A DNA stretch of 64,000 bases from Madurella fahalii. Lineage: Eukaryota; Ascomycota; Sordariomycetes; Sordariales. The position numbers were made by a program, and so were the translations under genes. This document shows, piece by piece, positions 32,387 to 43,230 of this stretch. Each line of letters begins with the position of its first letter. Position 1 is the first letter of the stretch. The notes beneath the pieces were generated by a model that saw only the letters and a list, made by a program, of their open reading frames with translations, did no database searches and had not been told where the DNA came from. The stretch lies in NCBI GenBank assembly GCA_029876055.1, contig CM056874.1, positions 4,154,001-4,218,000 of the forward strand, given 5' to 3'.

Positions 32387-33654
32387 GCGTTCCTCCGCAG
32401 TCAACGAGGGCGGTGTCTTGAGTTTCTTGACCGCCAGATGAGGAAAATCCTGCTATCGTTCTCTTCATCTTTACTGCTCCACTTGACGCCTGGTGTGTGC
32501 AGGCGAGTAGCTTGCTGGGGTTGGGGAGATAGAGGTTGAACGGACCGGATTGGTTTTTTAAGGGGATTTACTTTCGTACTAGTATCAGACTGGGTCGGAC
32601 AGGATGTGATGCAAGGCTGTCTCAAGAAAGCGATATCAAGCGGCTAAGGAAGAGTTTCTGAGTGAGATCAGCAGGATACTACACCGTCAGTTCTCGAGGT
32701 AGGCATCAGCCATTCGGAGAAGGGACCTCGTGATGGTGCCTAGTCTGCAGGTTTGGTTTCATGGGTGTTCTCTGTGCGAGGGTGTAGACCGCCACATTCC
32801 TTGTCCGTCTTCAGTCCTCAATAGCATCACAGGACGCTGCTCAACCGGTACGCAGCAGGCACCTGCAAAGCTGGATCTCGGTGCTTCATGGATATGCCAT
32901 TGGGTTCAGCGCTCCTGGCGAAAGATGCCTGTTTCGCTGGATTCGGATTAGAAAGATGGAGCATGGGGCAAAGAATGGGTGGTCAGGCACAGCGGGAGCA
33001 CATATATTTCCCTTGCTAAAGGACCATGAGGGTGTTATCGCTGTTGACTATAGCATGCACCTGCCTCATAGGTACAATATAGGAGCCGAGGATCCTGACT
33101 CCCAGGTTTCGGCCAACCCTTTTGCGAAACTCTGTACAGAGACAACTGAGGCTAACCCCGCAAATTTAGCCTGTGACTGACTCCTCTCTTGCAACCTATA
33201 GAGCCCCCTATGCATCGTTCCACCCGACTAATCATGGGTGTGACTGAGGGAGTGAATACCTAGTCGTCCGGGGCGCGAAGAGCTTGTGTACCATACCACT
33301 GGTCAGTCTGACAGGAAACAACCCCTCTTGACACAACAATGAGTAACTCCAAAGGCCGCCGCACCCAAACCTTCTCCATTGTGTTCCCATGACACCATGC
33401 AGTGATGGGAAGGGTCAGGTTTAACACTCGCAGGCCAACCTCTTCAGCTCATTCCCCGCATCTCAGCAGAGAACCGCCAAACATGCCATGCCTACTGCGC
33501 AGGAAATGTGCCCTGGGACAGGCATGCCGTATAGACACCACGTGCTCGGCAGACCATGTGACAGCAATGTTCACTGGTTGGTCGGATGCCAGGCTGCGGG
33601 GGAAGTATTGGCGCCCATTCTGTGCACATTGTTGTGATACAGCGTCGACATGGC

Positions 33655-35406
33655 CTAGGAAGACCCAAAGTCCCAGAGACTGACAAGCAGACTATCTTTC
33701 TCCTCCGGGCTCGGCCCAGCCTTGGTGAATATCCTCTTGGGAATCATATACTCCACAACAGGGGGCTTCTTGACCTCCTTGGTCATTTCCGCCTCAAGCA
33801 GCTGCGGTGATGTTAGTACCGCCACCGAGGTGAGGTGCCTGGAGCACTTACACTGCCGTAGGAGTGGTCCAGAAAGTCCTCCAGGCTGTACGATTGCTTG
33901 GTAAACTGCTCCGAGATGATCTTGGCTATTGTCGCGACATTGGGGTGATAGTGAGACTGCAGCTGCACAATCTCCCAGAGACAACTCTCAATGGCACGCG
34001 TCTCCATCGGGTCTTGCTCGTCTGGCAAGAACGGATCCTCGATACCCTCACTCTCTAACAGATCTTTCTCTTCTTTTGTCCGAGGGACACGATGCATCAT
34101 GAAGGTCGCGAGAGGATGCTTCTTGAAGAGATTGTAGAACCATGGCACGATGACCACAATCGCGCTAGGGGGCGCGTTGAGCGCCAGGCGGGCTAGGCGC
34201 TTGATGAAACTCGCTACAAGCACTGCGGGAAGATGAGACGACCCGAGAAAGGTGTCGAGGAGGCGGAAGAAGCGCGATCGGTACTTGGAGTGGAGGATGT
34301 CGGCGTCGAGCAGCGAGTAGAGTTTGGTGTAGAACTCGGGGTAGTCAAGGTTGCGCTCCTGTATCAGGTAGAAAACACCAGAGAGCGCCAGGAGTGAGAT
34401 GGAACCGCCAGAGTTGTAGCAATCCGTTAAAAAGTCCATCAGCAGCTCTGGCTTGGTAAACCACGGTGCGATCGAGGTTGCCATGACCTCTAGGACTTTT
34501 TTCCTCTGCTCCTTGCTAAGGCCAAGGTGCATCAGCGCTAGCCAAGCCTCCTGAGCCTTGATCTTGTGTTGAGATAAGGAGCGCAGCGGGTGCTTCTTCT
34601 TCTGTGGGGGTTCAATATAGAAGTCCTCGAGTGATTCGCTCGAGTCAGGCACATCTTCCATCCCAAGCAACACCCCGAATACGTTATTCCGGACATCTTC
34701 GTCGATAGAGTGTTCCCGGTCTGTCAAGAAACCCCTGCTCAGTGTCAGTAAGGTTTCCGAATCCCAAGGTGAATGCAAGAGCGCCTCCGTACTTGATGGC
34801 TTCAAACGTGTAGAACCGAATGTCGTCATACTCGTCAATGAACTTCTCGGAGAACTCCTCCCGTAACTGCTCAACTGGGGACTCCAGAACAGCTGCAACG
34901 ATCTCGGAAAAAAAGTAGCGCGGGAATACCGGTTCCTGTTTGTCGTTGAGGTGATGTGCCTCCGCCTTCAGCAGGGCCATGGCTAGCAGAAGGCCTTTCA
35001 GCGCCGACTTGCTGCTCCGGAACATGGACAGCAGAACTTCCCTATAGTCTGCTAGGCGGTCCTGGAGCCATTTCGTGACGGTGGCATCCTTTGCCGACGC
35101 ATCCTTCTTCTTGACCAGGGTGCCCGAAGCGAGCAGTCGAATGAAGACGCGGCACAGAGCTTCGGCAGCAGCCAGTGCGGTCTTGATATCCTCGGCCTGC
35201 TTCTGAGCGAGTTCGATTAAGGTCGCGATGTTATTATAGTGCTTCCTCGACTCGAGTATCTCGTTTTCGAGGTTCTGGATATGCTCCTCGCGCTCGCCGC
35301 CGTCGTCGTCTTGGGATTTCCTCCGCTTCTTGCTCTGGGCCTCATTCTCCTGGCGTTTTCTCTTGGCCGAACCCTTGGATGCGACATCCCCTACGGACCC
35401 GGGCAT
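33655..35406 (-). CDS. NOC4: Nucleolar complex protein 4 (Noc4/Utp19)
   Basis: Partner of Nop14 in small-subunit (40S) ribosome maturation in the nucleolus. Exons 35406-34793, 34734-33852 and 33801-33655; 547 aa, with 58- and 50-nt introns. The start MPGSVGDVASKG precedes a basic nuclear signal (KRKRQ, KKRRK); the frame continues upstream, but this ATG gives the normal family length. Key segments are YDDIRFYTFEAIKGFLTD (joined by splicing), EAWLALMHLGLSKEQRKKVL, the CBF/Noc domain (GVFYLIQERNLDYPEFYTKL, LDTFLGSSHLPAVLVASFIK, LARLALNAPPSAIVVIVPW) and the tail FDQ-type acidic DPFLPDEQDPMETRAIESCL. Its start is 315 bp from the divergent ATP4 start. Confidence 0.97.
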
Positions 35407-35721
35407 TTTGGCTGCCGAGTCAATCGAGCCGTCCTGGTGCTGGCGTGTAATGTTGCGCTTCAATCTTCTCCTCCCACCAATTGCGCCGTACCTGCGATGG
35501 TTCGGGGCTTCAGCAAAATTTAAGTGGGGCTGGCCGATTTGATGGGATTTCGACATTTGCCAAGCAGAAGTGCTCCCTTATCATCAGCTGGCCGTGCACG
35601 TGATACGACCACGGCAAAGAGCCGGGCCAACGTATTCCGTTAAAACCTCAATTCGCACTTGGCACTAGCAGCTCCGATCAACGTCAAGCCGTCCACAGAC
35701 CTTGATATCCTATCTCCCACA
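35407..35721. promoter_or_regulatory. Divergent promoter NOC4/ATP4
   Basis: 315 bp serving both genes. It contains ATCACGTG on the minus strand (plus CACGTG at 35597-35602), matching the Cbf1/E-box consensus RTCACRTG. No other feature was seen. Confidence 0.6.
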
Positions 35722-36659
35722 ATGGCGTCCCGCTTGGCGAGAAGTGCTGTCGGTAAGTCGCCAGAAGCTGCGCGCGGCCAATTGATGCGATGCGGGCGCG
35801 AACGAGTATACCTGAGCTGACCCGAGAGCTCTCGCAGGGGCTGCCCGCCTGCGACCGACCATCGTTCCGCGCGCTCTACCGGCCGTCTCGACCCTCGTCA
35901 CGGCGCGCAACAACTCCAACGTCCCATCCCAGGACCCCAAGACCAAGGCCCAGTCGATCCTCGATGCACTCCCCGGCAGCAACCTGCTCTCCAAGACGGC
36001 CATCCTCTCGTCGGCCGCCGGTCTCTCCATCTACGCCCTCAGCAACGAGTACTACGTCATGAACGAAGAGACGGTCGCCGCCTTCTGTCTTCTCAGCGTC
36101 TGGACTGCCCTGATTAAGTTCGGTGGCCCCATGTACAGGGAATGGGCCGAGTCGCAGAACGAGAAGATCAAGAACATCCTCAACTCTGCGCGTGCCGACC
36201 ACACTCAGGCCGTCAAGACCCGCATCGAGGACGTCAAGCAGATGTCGGGCGTCATTGACGTGACCAAGTCTCTCTTTGCCGTCTCCAAGGTCGGTTGGGT
36301 CTGCCCCCTATCACGAAGGCCAAAAGCTGACAGGATTCTAGGAAACCGCCAAGCTCGAGGCCGAGGCGTACGAACTCGAGCAGCGGACGGCCCTGGCGGC
36401 CGAGGCCAAGAACGTCCTGGATTCGTGGGTGCGGTACGAGAGCCAGGTCAAGCAGCGGCAACAGAAGGAGCTTGCGCAGACCATCATTGCCAAGGTGCAG
36501 AAGGAGCTCGAGAATCCCAAGGTCCTGCAGCAGATTCTCCAGCAGAGCGTGGCGGATGTTGAGAGTGAGTCATTTTTTTTTCTCTTCTCTCCCGGTGCCG
36601 CAAGAACCATCGGTAGCTAACAAGTCGCCGCAGGGATCGTGTCTTCCAAGGCTCAATAG
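35722..36659 (+). CDS. ATP4: Mitochondrial ATP synthase subunit 4 (subunit b)
   Basis: Peripheral-stalk subunit of F1Fo ATP synthase in the inner mitochondrial membrane. Exons 35722-35752, 35838-36289, 36342-36564 and 36634-36659; 243 aa, essentially the size of yeast Atp4. The start is MASRLARSAVGAARLRPTIV, a typical Arg-rich mitochondrial presequence. Mature blocks are DPKTKAQSILDALPGSNLLS, two short membrane spans (TAILSSAAGLSIYALSNEYY and VAAFCLLSVWTALIKFGGPM) and a long charged coiled stalk (ETAKLEAEAYELEQRTALAA onward). The last exon is 26 nt (RIVSSKAQ). All four phases agree, and introns are 85, 52 and 69 nt. Very secure. Confidence 0.97.
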
Positions 36660-37235
36660 ACAGCTTCTCAGACAGAGTTACCAAGCGAGATTCCCTTTGT
36701 TGTACCAGTGTCCATATACACCCCTGTGCATTAGCCCCAATACAAAGCTTTGATCTTGCTTCTACGGCTCTGCAAGTATATGTCCCGCCCTTCTATAATC
36801 CAAAGCCCAGGACCCTTGTGCCAAAAAGCTACTAGTTGATGTCATTGTTTCGTTTGCCTGTATCATGCCAAGCACAGACCTGGCCCAACCGGTCGCTCGG
36901 GGCATCAATTGAATCGATCTAGGATGCATGACGGGGAGTGAAGTCAAGAATGGGGAGGGAAAAGTGGTGATAGACCACAAAGAAGGCCATGTGGGGAGCT
37001 GCCCTCGAGATGGGTTGCACTAGGCAGATTTGAACTGCCGTATGGAAAAGGAGGCTGCCAAGCAAGCCCTCAGTATACTCCTTGTGCGACACCAATTCGG
37101 GCTCTGGCCAATGGCGCTCTCATGGGTTTGGTGGGTGGGTGCACGAGATAAGCCGTCTCTTAGAGATATCATTGATTCCATAAGCATTTCAATGTTGGGC
37201 ATGCCAAGTGAGACAGCCCGGCATTGGAAGTGAGC

Positions 37236-37295
37236 GCTAACCCAGGTGCTAACCCAGGTGCTAACCCAGGTGCTAACCCAGGTGCTAACCCAGGC
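37236..37295. repeat. 12-bp minisatellite, five copies
   Basis: Five head-to-tail copies of GCTAACCCAGGT, the last ending in C instead of T. Being a multiple of three it stays open in several frames, but there is no sign of translation. Confidence 0.95.
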
Positions 37296-37660
37296 ACGAG
37301 CTTTGCCTTTGTCCCGCGGGAGATTGACAGGCACAGCTTGTGCTGTTGGCCTGCTCTGCTCCCTTGCGCTCGATCGAGTGGGGCACAATCTGGTAAGGCT
37401 GCTCTAGACCCCGTTCCGTCGCGGGGATTCTTCACGATCAAAAGACCTTTCGCCCCTCGTCGCATCAATTCATGCAACCTCAAACAGTGATGATATCATA
37501 AAGCTCAGTAACCCGGCAGGAACACGAATACCAACCAAAGCGATACTGTATGATAGCCTAGTAAATTCCGCTTGACACTGTGTATTCGGCGTTTTCGCAT
37601 CAAAGCGGGGATCGTGCACAATCAGAGCATGCGCTCCTGGAGTTCTAATTGAACAATTCA

Positions 37661-37690
37661 CAACTCACAACTCACAACTCACAACTCACG
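37661..37690. repeat. 7-bp tandem repeat (ACAACTC)4
   Basis: Four perfect units about 100 bp upstream of the YVC1 start codon, so within its likely promoter or leader. Confidence 0.9.
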
Positions 37691-37788
37691 TCAACACAAG
37701 GCCAAGAGACGGTCAATTAGCCCCATAGGCGAAGGGTTGTCATAGGAATTTAAACCAGCGAGGAGCGCACACTCTTGAGGAAAAGGAC

Positions 37789-40393
37789 ATGAGTGACGGC
37801 CCGGCCCGGCGACCTAGCCACGGCCGCGTCTCAGTCCCCAGCGGCAGCACTACCAGGGAAAGCAGCAACCTGAGCGGCGGCACCATCACCGCCTCCCCGA
37901 CCACGACTGCCCGGACACGCGCGATTCGCATCCAGGAACCCCCGGAGCGCCGTCCCCTGCTCCCCCAGCGCGCCGCCTTCCCGCATGACCTCGACGGCGA
38001 CGTCTTTAGCTGCTTCAGCTACACCACCCCCACCACCCACCGCAACCTCCCCGTCTACACTAACATCCACCGCATCCGCCGCGATATCATCTCGGTAGTC
38101 GAGGACTACCTGTCTCTTGAACAGCTGCGCGACGTCCGCCTTAACGTGAGCGTCATCCGCCCGCTGGTCGACAAGCTCTACGAGCAGGACGACATCTCGA
38201 TTGTCTACTGCCTGCTGGTGAACAGGGCGTATTTCTTGAGCGAGCAGAGTCACCTGAGCAACCGGCAGAATGTCAACTTTACGCGGGCGACGCTGTGCGA
38301 GTTGATTGCGACGCGGATCCTGAGGCGGTTTAACGAGGATAACGAGGGGCCCCAGAACCTGCTGGTGCTGGCGCATATCCTGATCGCCGGCTTTGAGCCC
38401 TTTCAGAATGCGCCCGAAGAGATCCGGCGGGAGGTGAGCGCCTCGACGGCCAAGAACAAGACGTTGCCAGCGCTCGAGGTGGCGATCCTGAGCGAGAGCA
38501 GGGTGTTCTTGGCCAGTACGAGCTGTCAGAAAGTGGTCGATGCCATCTACCAGGGCCGCGTCATCTACACGCCCTCGAGCTTCATGGACTTGATCCCCGA
38601 CCGCTACAAGCAGCGCCCCATCTCGTTATATAACCCAAGAGAGGCGCCCCTGCTCAACCACTACCGCCTCGTCGTGCCGAGGACGAGGCATTTCATCGAG
38701 ATCATGCAGTTTATCATCCTCCTCACTCTGTATCTCGCCTTCATGACCGAGCGGGACCCCTCGCAGTTCAGCAAGCTCGAGGTCTGCTTCACCCTCTACG
38801 CGCTTGGATGGGTCTTGGACCAATTTGCGACGCTCTTGGAGCATGGTTGGTATGTGGACTGGGTAGTAGGTCTAAAGGGCGGCTCTGGCTAACCGCTTCC
38901 CCCAGGCACGTGTACGCGCAGAACCTCTGGTCGTTCCTCGACGTCATATTTGCCGTCATCTACTCGATCTATCTACTCATCCGCATCTATGGCTGGCGGA
39001 TCGGTAGCGTTGAGATTGGTTTGCAGGCTCTCGATGTGCTAGCCACGGGCGCGCTAGTGCTCGTCCCTCGGCTCGCCTTCAATCTGCTCTCGGACAACCT
39101 GTTGTTTCTGTCGCTGAGATCCATGATGTCCGATTTCGCCCTGCTGACGGCTCTAGCTATTTGGTGAGCGACTGCATTGATACGAATTGGCGTGGGTACG
39201 CTAGGTACTGACTTCACTCAAGGTGTTTCGTCGGTTTCTTGCTGTCGTTATTCTGGCTCGGAAATGGCGGGTTCTCTGCCGCGTAAGTCTTGTCCCGGCC
39301 TTGAGCGACATCACAGCTTTACTGACGTACCGTAGAACTATTAGCAAGTGGATGATCTACATCTGGTTCGGCCTGGACGGATCGGGCATCCAGTACTCGG
39401 TAGGCTTCATAGCACCTTTGCCACCAAACCAGCCTCAAGCACTAACGCCTCCAGCCCGACCTCCACAAGATCCTCGGCCCCTCTCTAATGGTCATCTTCG
39501 CATTCCTCGGGAACACCCTCTTCCTCACCATCCTCGTCTCCATGCTCTCCACCACATTCAGCAACATCGTGAACAATGCGTCCGCCGAGATCCAGTTCCG
39601 CCGCGCCGTGGCGACCCTCGAGGGCGTCAAAGGCGACGCTATCTTCGCCTATCCAGTACCTTTCAACATCCTCGCCTTCATCTTCCTCATTCCACTCAAG
39701 ATGTGTGCTTCGCCGCGCTGGTTCCATAAGATTCACGTCACGTCCGTCCGCCTGGTCAACCTCCCCCTCTTGCTCTTCATAGCCCTCGCTGAGCGCCGCT
39801 CCCTTTGGCCCGTCAGCACGTTGGGCCCGCCGCTGTCCCCGGCCCCGTCGCTCGTCAGGCCAACCGTCAAGACGCGCCGCCGGTTCTGGGAGAGGTGGCG
39901 CCCCACGTCGCACAGCGACATTTCTACTGTCTTTGAAGTGCCCCCGCCGGATTCGGTGCTCAATGAGATTGCCACCGATGACGAGTTGACTAGGCATCTG
40001 ATTCGGAGACAGTTTGCTCCGAGGGGGGCTCATACTGAGGTGATAACTCAGCAGCCGCAGCAGCCGCAGAAGTTGCCGCCAGATGAACACCATCAAGGTC
40101 AAATCCCTCCGGGGCATCGACCGGTGAGCAGACGGGATAGCATTGCGCCGTTTCCAGGGCTTAGGGCCGAGTTACAGGGCGTGCTTAGCGAGAGTGATGA
40201 GGTGAGCGATATCACGTCAAGGTTGGAGACGCTGGAAGAGAGTATGCAGAGGATCGAGGGGTTACTGGAGAAGCTGGTTGGCGGCAGTACTACCAGTAGC
40301 AGTGATACCGGGTCGGTAGCCGCAGAAGGGGCTGAAACGAGCGGGCGGCGGCCGACGCTGGTCGAGTTGAACAGGGAAGCTGAGGAAGAGTGA
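37789..40393 (+). CDS. YVC1: TRP-like vacuolar cation channel (Yvc1)
   Basis: Predicted Ca2+-permeable TRPY channel that releases vacuolar calcium after stress. Exons 37789-38849, 38906-39163, 39223-39282, 39336-39399 and 39455-40393; 793 aa. A cytosolic N-terminal part of about 300 residues contains the family block YTNIHRIRRDIISVVEDYLS and VYCLLVNRAYFLSEQSHLSN. Membrane segments follow: IEIMQFIILLTLYLAFM, FTLYALGWVLDQFATLL, FLDVIFAVIYSIYLLIRIYG, LDVLATGALVLVPRLAF, LLTALAIWCFVGFLLSLFWL, the pore region IYIWFGLDGSGIQYS, then SLMVIFAFLGNTLFLTILVS. The C-terminus has a charged coiled coil (SRLETLEESMQRIEGLLEKL). The four introns of 53-59 nt all interrupt membrane segments in phase. PKR1, a V-ATPase assembly gene, lies 4 kb away. 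Confidence 0.93.
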
Positions 40394-40766
40394 AGAACGG
40401 GAATTCCATGCATTGCAGCGAGGTGTTTGGGTTAAGCGTTGTGCCGTTGGTCTAATCATGCCTGGAACTAGAAATAGTAACAAAACAAGGAAACGGATTG
40501 TCGCCTGCCCTTGTTGCACAGATGATTACGGCATCTTGACTTGAATTCAGATGGACATTGTACGAATGCGTATAGAGCGCCATCTCCGTCTCCAACCTGC
40601 CTTCTAACCGTAGCCCTTGATTCTCCTCCCTCCACGCTCTCTTGCGACTTCCGAACAACATCGTCCACCACTTCCCGGAATCTGGTCCCGATAACCACTC
40701 CGATGCCAACCCAGCATAAACACACTCGCTTCTCACGCAGTACCAGTACAAGAGCCCACAAAAAGA
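40394..40766. other. YVC1 3' UTR / promoter of the small Cys-His gene
   Basis: 373 bp with no recognised gene or repeat. Confidence 0.5.
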
Positions 40767-41172
40767 ATGTGCCAAGTCCACCACTACCGCGACTTCCACT
40801 GCCGCCACCGCTGGGCCGTTATCGCCGTGCCGTGCTACCCCGGCATGGGCTTCGATACCTGCCCGGACTTCATCAGCGGCCGGGCAAAGCCCGTGCCGCC
40901 TCGGCTTGTTGCCATGGGCGAGCCTTGTCCTAAATGGTAGGGAATGCCTCTTTCCCCCCACCCTGTCACATATCCCATGCAATGCTTGCTGTGGTGACGG
41001 GGTTTGTCGAGTCGATGCTTATGTCCTTGTCCCGCGTTGCTTTAGTGACCTCCGAGGCGTGTATGACCGAAACCAGATACGCATGGTCTCGAAGACTCGG
41101 AGTGGGTTTCGCTGGGGCCTGGGTCCCAACAGGACGGATCCGGGGTGTGATGTCATGTGTTGCGTGATGTGA
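40767..41172 (+). CDS. Small Cys/His-rich protein with C-terminal CaaX box (98 aa, predicted)
   Basis: Not a family I can name. Exon 1 (40767-40936) reads MCQVHHYRDFHCRHRWAVIA and VPCYPGMGFDTCPDFISG, ending GEPCPK. Without splicing it stops after W (57 aa). The donor TG|GTAGGG and the acceptor TTTAG at 41045 give an in-phase 109-nt intron and turn that W codon into Cys, forming CPKC. Exon 2 (41046-41172) continues DLRGVYDRNQIRMVSKTRSG and FRWGLGPNRTDPGCDVM and ends CCVM, a textbook CaaX prenylation box with an extra Cys for palmitoylation. Cys/His spacing (C2, H5, H6, C12, H14, C23, C32, C54, C57) suggests metal binding. The intron's branch point is weak, so the second exon is the uncertain part. 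Confidence 0.5.
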
Positions 41173-41887
41173 GGGTTGGGGTCAATGGAAGGGATGCGTG
41201 GGAGGGATGGCTTGGTATGAGGGGAGGGATGGTTCGGCGCGAGGGGAGGGACAGGCGATTTGGTTACTAGTAGCTATCCATTATCTGCTTGCTCGGATCA
41301 TCAGGATGGCGAATCATGAGGAGAGGCTGTCGCTCCCAAGCAATGAGTTCTCATTCAGTGGTGTCTGATGGTTTGATAGGGTGTCGTGGATGGCTTAGCT
41401 GCGAGTTGTGAGATGGGCCAGGTTGTGGATGAGTAACTCGGTCGTCAATTTACTAACATATGAAACCAGCTCACAGTGATTCGAGCGTACCATACTGCCC
41501 TTGCAATTCGAAAGTCCGGGCTTGTATGAACGAACCATGATTTTGAGGGAAACAGGCTGTAAGAGGCATGTCTACTTGCAGTGGCGTGTCAGGGCCAGCG
41601 CCCTGACTCTACTCTCACCTTTCACTCATGCAAGTTAAACGGAATGTCCCTCACAATCGCGAATGCTGCCGTTCTCATAACAAGCACCTGAAAGCTTTGT
41701 CTCTCCAAGAAGCGCCAAAATCTTCATCTCTAACTCTCATCACGTGCCCAACCCACCGAATTTTACCAGCATTTTCATACCCCTCTTTTACATCTTCTCC
41801 CCTTTCCGCACACACACCCCCAAATCGGGCCCAAAACTGAAGCCATCACCACTCCACCTCTCCCCCTTTCCCCAAAACCGCCCCGAG
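41173..41887. other. Intergenic region before MTQ2
   Basis: 715 bp with G-rich GGGAGGGATGG-type repeats near 41180-41250 and the MTQ2 leader, which is C/T-rich. A frame open upstream of the MTQ2 ATG (from 41744) shows no family character. No gene was seen. Confidence 0.5.
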
Positions 41888-42712
41888 ATGCTCCCGACCC
41901 CGTGCACCTCGCACGTCCCCTACGCCCGCGTCTACGAGCCGGCCGAGGACTCGTTCCTCCTTCTCGACACGCTCTCGTCGGCGGGCGAGACCGCCTTCCT
42001 GGCCGGCCGCTTCCCCAGCACCGACCACGGGTGCCCCTTGGTCCTGGAGGTGGGGCCCGGCTCGGGCGTCGTCCTCGCCTTCGTCGCCGCGCACGCCCAG
42101 GCGCTCTTCGCGCGGCGCGACATCCTCACCCTCGGCATCGACGTCAACGGGTTCGCCTGCCGCGCGACCGTCTCGACCGTCGCCAAGGCCGTCGCCGCGG
42201 CGCACGCCGACGAGACGAAAACGACGATGGCGGAGGCGGCGGGGCCGGTGGCGGGGCCGGGCGGGGAAGGAAAAGGCGGGCACGGCGTGTTCCTGGGCGC
42301 GGTGCAGGGCGATCTGACGGGCGCGATGCGGCTCGGCGTGGTCGACGTGCTCGTCTTCAACCCGCCGTACGTCCCGACGCCGGAGCTGCCGGCTCTCCTC
42401 CCGGCCTCGACCCCCGCGCCGGGCGGAGGGGCGGCGTTCGAGGAGGACTCGCGGCTGCTCGCGCTCTCGTACGCCGGGGGCAAGGACGGCATGGAGACGA
42501 CGGACCGGTTGATCGACGCGCTGCCTGCGGCGCTATCGGAGAGGGGGTGCGCGTACCTGTTGCTCTGCGCGCAGAATAAGCCCGAGGAGGTCAAGGAGAG
42601 GATTCGGGCCATGGAGCGGGGCGAGTGGAAGGCCGAGACTGTCGGGACGAGCGGGAAGCAGGCGGGGTGGGAGAGGTTGCAGATTGTGCGGATATGGAGG
42701 GATCTGGAGTAG
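41888..42712 (+). CDS. MTQ2: eRF1 glutamine methyltransferase catalytic subunit (Mtq2, HemK family)
   Basis: S-adenosylmethionine-dependent enzyme that, with Trm112, methylates the GGQ glutamine of release factor eRF1. Intronless, 274 aa. The start MLPTPCTSHVPYARVYEPAE begins the family N-terminus (yEPAEDSFLLLDTL). Motif I is LVLEVGPGSGVVLAFVA (about 52-68), the acidic ribose-binding end is LGIDVNGFACRAT, and the catalytic motif is VDVLVFNPPYVPTPE (NPPY near residue 157). The C-terminal sheet includes GCAYLLLCAQNKPEEVKERI. An Ala/Gly-rich insertion (about 105-130) is longer than in yeast. GC is extremely high through the gene. Confidence 0.92.
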   Translation: MLPTPCTSHVPYARVYEPAEDSFLLLDTLSSAGETAFLAGRFPSTDHGCPLVLEVGPGSGVVLAFVAAHAQALFARRDILTLGIDVNGFACRATVSTVAKAVAAAHADETKTTMAEAAGPVAGPGGEGKGGHGVFLGAVQGDLTGAMRLGVVDVLVFNPPYVPTPELPALLPASTPAPGGGAAFEEDSRLLALSYAGGKDGMETTDRLIDALPAALSERGCAYLLLCAQNKPEEVKERIRAMERGEWKAETVGTSGKQAGWERLQIVRIWRDLE

Positions 42713-43230
42713 CCCCGTGTGGTTTACATCGTACGACGCAAAAATGAACAAGTAACGGGGGTTTATTCTATTGTTGCTTTTGCTGGTCCTGCACTTGGTG
42801 AGTAAGACGACCCGACGACGACGTTGTTTTCCTTTTTTCGGTGCCTGCCTGCGAATGCCAACGCGAGAACAGGACCCCCTTGGCATCTTTTTCAAGAATC
42901 CATCCTAGAACGCCATATGATTACCTGCCGCCTAAAACTGTGCCGTCCAAACAGAGCAAGCCGGTAAAGTCATGGTCGACTCGTCTAGATAGCTTGTTCT
43001 CATCCCTGCGGCTCCTCCCGTTTGCCAGTCCTGGTCGCTAACCCTCATAGAGCCATCCACCGGTGATCCCATCAAACATTAACCAGCAGCCGCTAGCGCC
43101 AGAGGATAGAGAGCCGCCGTGACTGATTCCGTTGCAGTGGCCGCTCCGCCAATACGAAGCCCCAGAGTCCGGAATAAGACGCCGTTCCACTTCAACATCC
43201 CTCGTGCTGCGGTTACTAGGATCGATTCTT
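42713..43230. other. Convergent intergenic region MTQ2/SMD1
   Basis: About 520 bp of 3' UTRs from both sides. No repeat or gene was recognised. Confidence 0.55.

Larger units (their letters stand above)
25719..33654. other. 7.9-kb gene-poor region upstream of the bZIP gene
   Basis: No recognisable protein gene on either strand between the bZIP start and the NOC4 stop. The left end is the bZIP promoter/leader. The longest frame (minus, to 27299) starts at GTG and is Pro/Ser/Arg-rich without family features. Structured elements are listed separately: an 18-bp palindrome (27817), a TGACGTGG-type site (28407), a 24-bp tandem duplication (30370), CTG repeats (31909, 31961) and paired hairpins (32351). 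Unrecognised non-coding RNA or long leaders are possible. Confidence 0.55.
36660..37788. other. Intergenic region ATP4 to YVC1 with tandem repeats
   Basis: 1.1 kb holding the ATP4 3' UTR and YVC1 promoter. It carries a tRNA-like relic on the minus strand near 37017-37105 (see findings), a 12-bp tandem array (37236-37295) and a 7-bp tandem array (37661-37690). No gene was seen. Confidence 0.55.
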
